From Varroa destructor (Eukaryota; Arthropoda; Arachnida; Mesostigmata; Varroidae), in NCBI RefSeq assembly GCF_002443255.2, contig NW_019211459.1, positions 17,572,030 to 17,636,029 of the forward strand: DNA of 64,000 nt, in the 5' to 3' direction. Below the pieces are notes generated by a model. It worked only from the letters and a program-made list of their open reading frames with translations, was not told the origin of the DNA and did not search any database. This document shows positions 52,676-64,000 of the stretch, piece after piece; the stretch's first letter is position 1, and each line of letters begins with the position of its first letter. The position numbers were made by a program, and so were the translations under genes.

Positions 52676-53926
52676 CAGAGAGATAACAACAAGTAAGAGC
52701 CAGGATAGGCAAAACGGGAGTGTTTTTGTTCCTCAGTAGTGATCCTCTGTTTGTCTGTCACTCGTTCATGGTGGGGTCTATCGTCTACAGAGTTTATCCG
52801 ATCAGTCCAGTTACCGTTCCAAGTAGACGTTGTAATTCATCAGAGTTTTAGCTCGACCAAGAGAGAGCGAGTGCAGAGTGGCGTAAAGTTTTGCGGATGA
52901 GACTAGCTCGCGTTGCGAAGGACTGTCGTTAGAACAAACAGAGTGGGTGGTCTGCCCGTGACAACATCAGTGAAAGAAGATGGCGTTCGTCAGCCGGAGC
53001 AATGTCGATACATCAAACCAGCACTGGAACAGCAGTAGTCGTCGACGTCGTCCTAGCATCAGCTTCAGCCTCAGTGAAAGGAAAACCGCCATTAACAACC
53101 TTCTGTTCGACAATAATAAGAGCAAAGCCGATATCGGCAGCAGCCGCACGATCCTTCGTACCCATAACGCCAACAGCCGTAACCGCAATTACGTCAAAAA
53201 CATTATCTCCTGCAACTACTACTACAGCAACGTCAAACTCAGTTTTCGCCGTGGAGAATTGGTCTCGTGGCGTGCACCGTTCACGGCTCTCGTACACTGA
53301 ATACCAACATCAGTGATCCCCATTCCAGCTGCCGTAAGCACTTTCGCCCGCTACCAGCCTATCCAAGAGAAGAACAGCGACGGCAACCACAAATTCAGCA
53401 GCTCTCGAAGGAGAGAACCCTACGAGATCCACAACTGAAAAGGAAGTACTAGAAAAAATCGAGAAGACTAAACAAGAAGTGGACAACCGCGGTTGGGCTA
53501 GAAAGCTGAACAGTGCCACAACCTGTGTCACCGTTTGGGAACATTTGATGCAGACTGCAGGTGGTAGACTAAAGCACCGATCCCCCCGATCATTTGTACA
53601 TCTTTACGAGACGCCAGTTGAGGGTCTAGCTGGCTCGCCCGCCAAGCGAATGTCAACGGACAGACGTACGAAACGCGTCTATTGTTATTATTATTAGTAT
53701 GAATAGCGGTGACAGTAATTGCAGTAGCCGTCATAGTAGTAGTAGCAGCGGCAGCAGCTGGTGCTGCTGCTTCTGCTGGCGAAGTAGTGGCAGGAAATTA
53801 TGCAAATTGTAGTGGTGATGGCAATGGTCAAATTTTGACTGCGTATATCTGAGCGTATAGATCCTGTTAATGCCCTCGGGAATAGGGTTGAAGTTGAGAC
53901 CAATGCTGGTATCAGTACAGCTCGTT

Positions 53927-53974
53927 GCCGCCGCCGCTGCCGCCGCTGCCGCCGCCGCCGCCGCCGCCGCCGCG
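53927..53974. repeat. (GCC)n / CGG triplet repeat upstream of NF1
   Basis: About 16 GCC units, with two CTG-like interruptions, lie 0.7 kb before the NF1 start codon. A minus-strand poly-Ala frame over it is a repeat artefact. If transcribed as 5' leader it would form a stable GC stem. A second, shorter GCC run is at about 55.43-55.45 kb in intron 1. Confidence 0.9.
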
Positions 53975-54685
53975 GGCACCGTTTGTAAACGAGAATGGCA
54001 GCGTAGTCTCTAGGCGGAGCAGTAGCGTGGTGTCTTCATCACAATGCAGAAAAATAAAAAGAAGATGAATTACAATCAAGATAAATAGAAACAGAGTTGA
54101 GAGTCTCAGTTGAACGACCTCTTTTTTCTCTCGTTGCCTTTAGTCTCCGTTCTTATATGTGCTGCTATTTCTGGTCGTTTTTCTAACATTTGGGAAACGT
54201 GCGTGAGTGGAAACGCCTGATCGTGCTCGTCAATCAAGCCGTTATCAACATCTTGCGCGTGGTTAGCTGGTTGCTGTTAGTTGTGTATATCGAGGCGTGT
54301 TATTAAGATTGTCATTATAACGTAACAGGATGATGACAATAACTGTGTATGCATGTGTGACATAATGCGTGGTTATGTAAGTGAATATAGTGGCTGATAG
54401 TCGTGCATGTACCTATGATAGTGCTAATTATCGTCTGTGCAGCTGTCACAGTCTGCGAGTGTGTGGAGGGGGTCGGGCTTGAAAGCCCTGACAGCCCTAT
54501 CCAGCAGGCCACTTACCACCAGGAGATACTCCGTGTGGCACACAGTTCGCTATATATAGCAACAATAGTAAAAAATAAGTAAAAGCGTGAGTGCACTGCA
54601 GCCGCTGCTGCAACAAAACGACAACAGCGAGAGCACCAGGAACAGCACCAATTAACTCATCGGCGATATCAGCACAAACAACATT

Positions 54686-57600
54686 ATGACGACCCCAAAA
54701 CCAGTCGAGTGGGTCAGCTCCCTCATAACTCGCTTCGAGGAGCAGGTAAGAAGCAAACGAACGAACTAGACACCGGTCACCGTCCGTCAATTGCCACGAC
54801 TTTAATAATAGACCGCTTAATCCCAACTGGCCGGTCAGAAAGATAGCCAATCATCACAACTCTGTACTAACTACCATGCATATGCACATCTACGTTTTAT
54901 CTAGACAGGTAGTCTAACCATTACTACTAACAGCGTTCTAGACCAGTTGTAGCTAACGAGAACAAATCTAGTAGGGGGCTGAAGTGACCACAAATGCCCT
55001 CGACTTGTATATGAGAAACTGTTTTCGATCAATTTCCAACGTAACGAACCTGTGAATCGGTCAAGTCAGGGTTACGTTAAGAACAGGGCGATAGCAGACT
55101 CGCTGCCTATGCCTTTTACTAATATTTTCAGGTGACATCGAAGCAACAACGAGATGATATCATTGTATGATATAATATTGCTCTACGAATGGATAATCTT
55201 CAATAGAAGCAGGGCAGTTGTACGTTCTCTAGTTGCATTGTCGTCGTATTAGCCCGTCACATCTCCATTGAGAACGAAAGAATGAGTTAGTACGTCCTGT
55301 TCGCACCCGCCCATGTTATGGTCGCCGGTGCTGCTATACACATCGTTGTTTCTGCCGCTGACGCTCGTTCATTCAGGCAGCAGCGTTAACATCGAAGACA
55401 GCCACAAGTTGGCTGTCGATTCCTGCGCTGCCGCCGCCGCCGCCCCCTAGTCTTTGCTGGACTCTTGGCATCGGCCCCTTTCCCACTGTCCTTGTGCCCT
55501 CTCCACGCCAGAAACATTCATTGATGCAAACCCACTGTCAAAGCTTTACTACTGTTACTATTACTGTTACTGTTGGTAGTACAATTAAGACCGTCTCTTA
55601 TAATGGCTGCCGCACAGCGGTCAGAGCAGGAATTCAGTCACTCAATGACGAGCGGGGATTGACACAATGACTGACTCAGATGAGCAGCGCTTGTTCCGCG
55701 AGTACTACAGTACGCGCGCGAAGAGCGGAAGGCGCGCAGTTCCTTGCTTTTTGCTCTTGTTGATGGTGCTGCTGAGAGAAGTCATTACGTCGTCATCGTC
55801 GTCGTTACGGATTTCTTTGTTAGTTGTAATGGTAATAAACGGTGGCAGTAGCAGTGGTTTACGTTGTTTGTTAGAATTGTCGAGGGCGCTAATACTGCAG
55901 TCACTGTAAAAATGGACAAGGCTAAAATTATAATATTTACCTCTTTGTCGATTTTTCATGTAGGGAGGAAACAAACGAATGCACCCTGGTCTTGGATCAT
56001 ACCGTTCTAAGCCAATAAAAATAACGTAGACACAAACGACTACTATTCTTACGAGACACGCTTGGTTACCCTAATTTACCCTGTTCGCCCCCGTCTTTCT
56101 TCGATTCTAGCTGCGTCCGAGCTACAGGAAATCTTCGATGAAAGGACTCGTAGCTGTCAACCAGTATTAAGCAAAAGATCCAGTACGAACAAATTGCATT
56201 GTCGACAAATAAGAACTTGTTGGCGTTTGTCAGATGCTTAAACTGATAAAGTCTCACGACACTATATCGGGCGAGAGTGATTAGTAAAAGGCCTGCTTGT
56301 GGTACAGGTAGCCGAACCCGTTTGGAGAAGTTCAGTCGTTCCACGTATCTATGTAATAGTCATGTCATAGTTGAGTGAATATTAGTTAACCATTCAGATA
56401 ATATTTTTTTTAAATGGCAAAAAAATTCATACAGGGTATAACTATTGTCCCTAGCACAAATGTTGAAAACGATTATCGAGTCAGTCAATGCACTGTTGAC
56501 AACGATGGCTTATTGAAATTTAACAAAATTTCCAAATGAATCACTCAGTGTCGTCGTTCTTCTAGCCTGTAATTTATCTTTGAGATATTTCCACAGACAA
56601 GAATTTGTTGGTATTAGGTTCAATAAACGTGCTGGGTGTTCGGTGAGATTTCTTCTTCCAATACATCTGTCTGAAAGGTGATTATAAAGATATTAAGATG
56701 ATAGCGTTTTGCTGCTTCGTCCGATTAGAAATAAAATTCGTTATCTTTACAATGCGTGATAAAGAGATTGTTGCTGTTTATTCAAGTCATTTGCACGAGT
56801 TAGCGTATTGTAAACAAATAACGACCCAATTAAATTGCATCCGTCCCATTCATTCGCAAGGGCAAATTGCAGTTTGGGATAGAATTGAAATTTTACGCTA
56901 GTGAGACTTCAAGATGTTAGTCGCATTGTAGGCTCTATTGCACCACCACTACGCATGCATCCCCCTGCATGAACAGTATGAGTCACATAAAATCGATTTT
57001 TAAGCACCGAACCGGACGATTTCAGCTCTAGCGGCACATTACTGACATATAACTATATTGCAGAGTACATTTTTTTTATCTACGACACTTCGACGTACTC
57101 TGAACATCCTAAGAAAATGAATTTTTTCAAACTAGTTTAAATCAAACCTATAAGAGGACGCACTGCTGCAAAGCATTTCTGCCAGCGGTCTTAGTTGGCT
57201 ACTAATGGTGATCAGAATCAACCAAATGAATGTATAAGTTACCATGCTTGTATACTTAATTTATTAAATGGAAAGGTTTGCCAGGCCGTGATGTATGGCA
57301 GAGCAGGCTGCTAGATTTAGTGGCATAAGGTTCCCAGCTGAGATTTGTCAAATAATTTGGGTCTTTGATATCGGTTTACGCAAGGAGGTTAGCTCTGAAC
57401 AGAGCGAATGTAACTTTATCTTATATCTTCTAAATATGTCCAAAAGTGTGCTCCACCCATCTATAGGTAGTTTATGATAGTTGACAAACGATATTGGTAG
57501 CTTCGACCTTTGAAAAAAGACTGGACTGGATTAAGTTCCAATAAGAACTGTGAAACTTTTATCTGTTTTGTGTAATCTATGTTCATATTTCTTTCCAGCT

Positions 57601-60600
57601 TGATTACGATGTGACGCATTGATTAATGAATTCGTGTTTTATGAAAATTCTGTAATTATACAATACACTGTATTCCCTCTTTTGTGCTGATACAGGCCAC
57701 ATGCACGAAAAAGGGGATGTGCATTGCGGGATAATTTTCATACGATCGTGTATTTATTCGAACAAGATAAGAGCTCACTCTGGCCTATTTGCACTATTTT
57801 TATTTTATTAGAGTTGCCCTCGTTGATAGTTAGAGGGTATATGGTGTATAGTTACCTGACTGACAGAACCTAATGGATATAAATCGTTATTTTTTTCCTC
57901 CTATTTTCTTTTCATTTGATATTCGCATCGTTACCACCTGTCATTTATCTACCGTCCACTTGTCGATCACCTGGGATTTCTTCTTTCGGGAACGCGAACT
58001 CACGCTTACACCTTTGAACTTGAACCCAGCTCCCATGCCGTTCGGGGCCAACGACACCGCACAGCCGTCAAAATGTCGAACAGAACAAAGAGTGTTTGAT
58101 TGCCATTTCGAAATACAAGTTTTCACTTGTCATTTCGTCACTCACCAAAATTCTACAGAGCACAGAGGTTTGTATAGCGGCGCTGCAGTTGGTACCACCA
58201 ATTCTAATAGCGGATCTATATATAATATAATCTGTCAATAAGCACGGTATAAACTTTATGCAGTTGAACTGAAGTGAAATCTAGTAACGGTTCTTCATTT
58301 AGCATCTTTCTAACCGTTGCATCCTGACGTATGAATTTGAATTGTAGCGCGCCCATGGTTCACTCCAGCCAGAATTTGAGAAAAATTATTATGAATCGCA
58401 GCTCATAGTACTGGACACGCTTGAGAAATGCCTGAGCAGTGTAAGTACTTGATAATGCCGACCACGGTTAATGTGTATAAATGCGTTAGTACTGCAATTT
58501 TCCTAAGTACAGCAGCTAATTTTTCTGCTATTAAAATATACTTGCGCGGCGTTTAGCGTTCACAGTAAACAAAAATGACAAATTTTGGCAGATACTACGA
58601 TTTTGTGGGATTTTTGAAACATATAATGGAAAACGTTTATTTCATATTCCTTTTCGTGGGTGCAATTCGTATTTTTTGTACACCCTCAGCAACCCAGAGA
58701 TTCCGAACGGAGCTACGACGAAGCCATGAATGTAAAGGCCCTTCTCCGCGAACTCTGCCAGTTTATGGATATGCCAGATTCACCAATGGTTACCCCGCTC
58801 AAATCGCTCGCATCCAAGGTGCTATTTGCTCTGTCTCAGAACAATTTTAACACCGTGTTCTCAAGGATCTCAGCGAAGCTATCAGAGCTTAGTACGACCG
58901 CAGAAGAAACTACAGACTTCTCAGACATCGAACTGGTCCAGCACATCAACCTCGATATTGCCCGCCTTATTAAACTTCTACAGGGTCTGTATTTATTGAA
59001 GCGAGGTCACTGACATTGTAGCCAATGTGTCTTAAAGAAGTCTGACTATAATTTTCAGGCGACAAAAGAATACAAAGCACACTCCCAAAGATTTCGATCG
59101 TACTTAGCTAACATTTCGTTCAAGCCACGCTTCTCTATTGGTCGCATACATTTTTGGGACGTTCCGCTCATGCCACATACGTTCCGCTATTCGCTTCGTG
59201 TAACCGTATAGATCTTGCAAACTTTGTTTTTGTTTTGCGTTGTAGATTCAACTGTGAAGATGAAAGCTTTGAGAAAAAATGCGCATATCTGTCTTATGAA
59301 CAGTCTTGAAAAAGCGATCTGGAACTGGCTGGATACGTACCCTAATGAGTTTGCGGACCTTCAAAAAAATCCCAATGAGGAACTCATAGAGATTGCTGAT
59401 AAACTTTTTGACCAGCTAGAGGTTTTTGCTGAATCCAACAAACGGAAAGCCCAAGCATGGCCACTGCAGATTATGCTCTTGCTCCTCATACCCCCGGCCA
59501 TTGAAGAAATCGCTGCAGCGGAAAACGGGCTACAATGTGGACAAAGGCATCTAAAGAAGGTTTGTTATTAGATATACCAGGTATAATAACAGCAATTATG
59601 GTTAATAATAATAATAGTAAATAGATGGAAACAATAATTCCGAACAATCCATACAAAGTGATGCTAACTTGTTGACGTTTTAATATTTGATAGCGGCAAT
59701 TTATGGACTCGATTAAAAAAGCTCTACTGCCACACGGAGCCTCGAAACAGCTCACGGAAGGTGCAGCGGTCACATGCGTAAAACTGTGTAAAGCTTCAAC
59801 ATACATTAACATATTAGACTCGACCAATGTAATGTTCGTCCTAGTGCAGTCAATCATGCAGGACCTCAAGTTATTGCTATTCAACCCAGCGAAACCATTC
59901 GTTCGCACAAGCTCCCAGTCGGCAATGTGGGCCGATGTCGAGCTCATGATCGACTGTTTTGTCTCATGTTTTCGAATAAATCCGCATAACAACGAGGCAA
60001 CGAAAGTCTGTCTCCACCAGGCAACTAATGTGAATATGACAACATACCACTTTGTCTTGCTGAGCGCGCTCTATCGGTGAGTATCGGTGTTCTTAAATAA
60101 ACAAGTAAGTCTATTATTCAAATAGTCCTATTTAATCTCATAGAAGTTGTCCATATTTTTGTTAATTGTTTTGACCATTTTGCTAGGTGAGTGCTACAGC
60201 CATTTGAAATCATGTTTTTGATCGATTCAGTGTAGCAAGAAAAAAGGAACGATGCAGTTCTCATTTATAGCCAGTGTCCCTGTTTAAAATCCTTCGTTGC
60301 AATAATTTTTTTTTATCGAATCTGATAAATGATTTATGTGGTGTGTTAGCGATTCTACGTTATGTGACAATAATCTGAGGTTACTATGGCGCAAACATCA
60401 CGACCCATTGCGAGCGTCCTTGAAATGTATGAATACACTCAATTGTCAGATCAAATCGTTCTGAGAAAACTGATTTGGAATAAACAGAATCTCTAACCCG
60501 TTTAACAAAGAGATTGGATAATATTCTGGGAATGAAAAAATATTAAGCGAACGACAAGAGTACTCTGTTATTCTAACGGAGCTGCTTCTTTATGTTCCAG

Positions 60601-63600
60601 GATTATCACGCAACCGCGACTCCCCTGGTGGCCGCAAATTGACGTCTTGTATTCGCGGTCAATTGAGCTGCGTAGTTTGTTCACGGATACGCTAAATAAG
60701 GTTACCCAGGGCTTGTCACACACTTCGCTCAGGATGATAAGCTCCTTAACTCTTAAGGAGAAAGTGACAACTCTTAAGTTCAAGGAGCGAGGAGAAGAGT
60801 CACTCGGATATAAGAACATCCTGTTACTACTTGTGAGACTAATTCACGCCGATCCGCTGCTTATGCTAAATGTAAGACAAGCACTATTTAAAAACTTGTT
60901 TCGTTGCTGGAGAAATTTCACTAATTTGTTATTTTTAATTACGTCGAGGTTTGCCAAATGAACAAATATCAAAATGAAGTTATTTAGCTATCGGTTCAAG
61001 TGCAATTAATTTTCATGCATCTGTTAATTTGACTTTTCAAACATTATTTGTCCGCATGGATTCTTAGAACCATCTGCATTTTTCTCAAAGATCCCACATC
61101 TAACTATCCACTGTTTTGCAATATGTCTAAGAGTTTCAATTACCTATAATAAATATTTTAAGTTTTACATCCAGTACTGCGATTAAACATAAGCTTTACA
61201 CTGCCTACCTTTTTGAGCACGAGAAGTGTGCTCGCGGTTTCGAACTTAGATTACTTCACGTTCCTAATTTTAACTAAGTGAACCCATTATTACGACATGA
61301 TACGAGGACCGTTCTACTATTCTAACCATTGTCATTATCTCGTGCATTGCTGTTCGACGCGCGCTTGATCGTAAATTTCAGAACCAAGGCAAAGCAGGAC
61401 ATGAAATTCAGTCCTCAACACTTGAACTCATTAATGGACTGGTTTCACTCATCCATCAACCGTCGATGCCCGATGTGGCCCAAGAAGCCATGGAAGCCCT
61501 GCTGGTTTTGCATCACCCAACGAACATCGAGATGTGGAATCCCGAGGCTCCGATTAATACGTTTTGGGACGTTAGCTCACAGGTCCTCTTTTCAATTTCA
61601 CAGAAACTTATTCAGCATCAAATAGTCAACTACACCGATATTTTGAAATGGCTCAGAGAGATCCTGAAATGCAGGAATGCATTTTTGATGAGGTTAGTCG
61701 ATATACGCTTTAACAACCTGTATTCCTACTCATTAGTTTTACTTCGCAATTAACAGGTAATTTGTATTGAGCAATTAGTAAACGTAAGGATTTTCAGTAC
61801 GTTTTCGACGGTCAATAATAGTCAACAGTTATTAGTTGGTGAGTTATCAGTAATTTGCGACTTCTACGTGTTATGAATCTACAATATGAATCCATATAAT
61901 GGTAATCTTTCTAACGAAGGTGACTAAATAACAAAGATCAACACTCTTCTCATCAATCCAACAAAAATCAGCGTAGTACGGTAATGCGTTCATTCATTTT
62001 TCTATTCAGTTCACTCATCTAAATTCTTCTAATTAATTTTCTTTCGTATTTTCAGACACCGAGACTACGCCAATCTCGGCAGTCACATAGCCATTTGTAA
62101 ACAGGCTCACATTAAACAAGAAGTGGTTTTTTTCATGTACCTTTGGTCTATCGACATTGAGGCAGTTCTTGTCTCGATGTCGTGTTTCGCACTGTTATGC
62201 GAAGAGGCCGATGTACGATGCGGCCAAGACGATCTGACCGTCACGTACCTTTTGCCCAACTATTGTGTCTACCAAGAGCTATCCGCCGCCTCTCAAACAC
62301 TGACAACTGGACGGGCGGCTCTACAAAAACGCATAATGGGCTTACTACGAAAGATCGAGCATTGTACACAGGGCTGCTCGCAAGCTTGGGAGGACACGTT
62401 CATCAACTGGAACTATCTGACAAACTTCCTCGTTCAGTACCCGAAGACAAAACTGGACGACGGCCAGATCTGCGACACTCTCCATCGCACGGTTGGCAAG
62501 CGACGTGCGTCGCATCAGAGCACAGATCATGAGCTCGAAGACCAAGTAAACGAATGGGCTAATATGACCGGTTTCTTATCGGCCCTTGGCGGGGTCTGTT
62601 TACAACGGAAGTCACCCGCCCGTTCACGCTCATCTAGCTCGGTGCACTCGTCGTACGCAGCAAGCTGTGATGCCCGGAAAATTCTCACCGGACAGGATAT
62701 CATGCAGCAGTACTGTCCAGTTCTGGACTTCGTCGGCCAGCTGCTAAAACTATTAGTGTGCCATAATGAAAAGTTCGGTACCCAAATTCAAAAGCACGTT
62801 AAAGATTTGGTCGCCCATGAGATGGCGCCTTCTCTCTACCCGATCCTATTTGATCAAATAAAATCAATCGTGGAGAAGTTCTTCGACCCACAAGGCCAAG
62901 TCATTTTGGCCGATACTAACACGCAGTTTATCGAGCACATCATATTCATTATGAAATCGATCCTTGAGAACAGGGTCGAACATACAGCTGAGCATCTAGG
63001 CGTTACATCAATGGAGGCCATGATGTTGGCAATTGTTCGATACGTACGCCATCTGGACACGACGGTGCATGCAATCCACATTAAAACGAAACTTTGTCAA
63101 TTAGTCGAAGTTATGATGGAACGCCGGGATGATCTTGCATTTCGTCAAGAGATGAAGTTTCGCAATAAGATGGTCGAATATCTAACCGACTGGGTAATGG
63201 GCAACTCCCATCAAATCGCCCCACCATCAAGTGGCGACGTGACCGCCTTGACGCGTGACCTTGATCAGGCTTGCATGCGTGCCGTTGCAGCACTCCTGCT
63301 GGGCTTACCGTTGCAGCCCGAAGAGAGCGACCGTGGGGATCTTATGGAGGCGAAATCGCAGCTCTTCCTCAAATACTTCTCTTTGTTTATGAATCTTCTT
63401 AATGAGTGTGCTGAAATCCCTGAAGACTGCAAGGACGTTGTCACCCCGTCCATGCCGACCGTTACAACCGTAACTACCCGCAACTCGCACAGGCTGCACT
63501 CGGTCAAGTTGAGCGAGCTGCGTACGTGCACGATTCAAGCGATGTCGAACCTGCTCAGCGCTAACATTGATTCCGGCCTAATGCACTCAATTGGCCTAGG

Positions 63601-64000
63601 CTATCATAAGGATTTACAGACGCGAGCTGCATTCATGGAAGTGCTTACTAAAATCCTGCAGCAGGGCACCGAATTTGACATGTTAGCCGAAACTGTCCTG
63701 GCTGACCGTTACGAACAGCTCGTGCAGCTAGTGACTATGATTGGCGATAAGGGTGAGCTGCCCATTGCAATGGCCCTTGCTAGCGTCGTGATGAGCCCAC
63801 AAATGGACGAATTATCCCGCGTGTTCGTCACCCTCTTCGATGCAAAACATCTACTTAGTCCATTGTTGTGGAACATGTTCTACAAGGAGGTCGAGCTATC
63901 GGACTGCATGCAGACCCTATTCCGGGGTAATTCATTGGGCAGCAAGATAATGGCGTTCTGCTTTAAAATCTACGGTGCGTCCTACATACATTCGTTACTC
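54686..64000 (+). CDS. NF1: Neurofibromin (NF1), N-terminal part, nine coding exons, cut by the window end
   Basis: Exons 54686..54745, 58030..58167, 58369..58440, 58690..58984, 59246..59559, 59694..60076, 60601..60871, 61382..61692 and 62056..64000+ join in phase. They give 1263 residues before the window ends inside exon 9. Neurofibromin is a cytoplasmic Ras GTPase-activating protein. Exon 1 (20 codons, MTTPKPVEWVSSLITRFEEQ) has the same length and pattern as the human first exon. Later matches include ECLIAISKYKFSLVISSLTK, SQLIVLDTLEKCL, NNFNTVFSRIS, ASTYIN with CVKLCKA, ILKWLREILKCRN, LCQLVEVMMERRDDL, VDSGLMHSIGLGYHKDLQ with Ile for Val at its first residue, and TLFRGNSLGSKIM. The last residues lie just before the GAP-related domain, which is outside the window. 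Compared with the human protein, the linker spanning the exon 8/9 junction is much shorter. All introns here are GT-AG. Confidence 0.96.

Larger units (their letters stand above)
49244..54685. other. NF1 upstream region, triplet-rich, no confident gene
   Basis: From about 50.4 kb the base composition rises in GC. From 51.5 kb the sequence is full of short CTG/CAG, AAC/GTT, AGT and GCC triplet runs. Open frames on both strands (up to 179 codons on the minus strand near 50.9-51.5 kb and 168 on + near 51.3-51.8 kb) are low in complexity and look like by-products of the triplets. The region most likely holds the NF1 promoter and 5' leader, but I cannot place a start site. A + frame at 52980-53300 beginning MAFVSRSNVDTS is the least repetitive of them, and I still do not call it a gene. 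Confidence 0.5.

Noticed and set aside
52980..53316. Two overlapping + strand ORFs of about 105 codons
   Set aside because: Both frames and the opposite strand are all open at once because of repeated AAC/ACA-type triplets. This is more like an untranslated leader than a gene.
54497..54850. 117-codon minus-strand ORF
   Set aside because: It is the antisense shadow of NF1 exon 1 and its flanks.

Overview
The window is eukaryotic nuclear DNA. Genes are split by introns from about 0.1 to over 8 kb, splice sites are mostly GT-AG, simple repeats are abundant, and the spacers are AT-rich. The proteins recognised are conserved animal proteins: neurofibromin, CDK1 and ATG13. Neurofibromin lacks a linker found in the human protein. 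I infer an invertebrate, probably an arthropod; a mite or tick fits, but the species cannot be settled from this sequence alone. I see no operon, CRISPR array, transposase, reverse transcriptase, rRNA or tRNA.

Layout. 1-16 kb: no recognised gene. It opens with a compound microsatellite (ACG, GAAC and TTC tracts) and holds AT-rich spacers with weak ORFs. 16.2-20.5 kb: a tentative + strand gene for a secreted protein, with a clear signal-peptide first exon. 21.4-27.9 kb: a complete seven-exon ATG13 gene on +, all junctions in phase. 27.9-40.2 kb: mostly non-coding, with a perfect hairpin at 34.05 kb and one unassigned minus-strand candidate exon at 39.0-39.1 kb. 40.2-49.2 kb: a four-exon + strand model for an unrecognised 130-residue membrane protein. 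Its 8.3-kb second intron contains the complete three-exon CDK1 gene on the opposite strand. 49.2-54.7 kb: the upstream region of NF1, GC-richer and full of CTG/CAG, AAC and GCC triplet runs. 54.7-64 kb: the first nine coding exons of NF1 on +, running off the window end just before the GAP-related domain.

The three named genes act separately: CDK1 in mitotic entry, ATG13 in autophagy initiation through the ULK1/ATG1 complex, and neurofibromin as a Ras GAP. I see no evidence that they form a functional cluster. The items that most deserve follow-up are the nested CDK1 arrangement with its novel small membrane-protein host gene, which uses a GC-AG intron, and several perfect or near-perfect hairpins between 34 and 48 kb, one of them inside a CDK1 intron.
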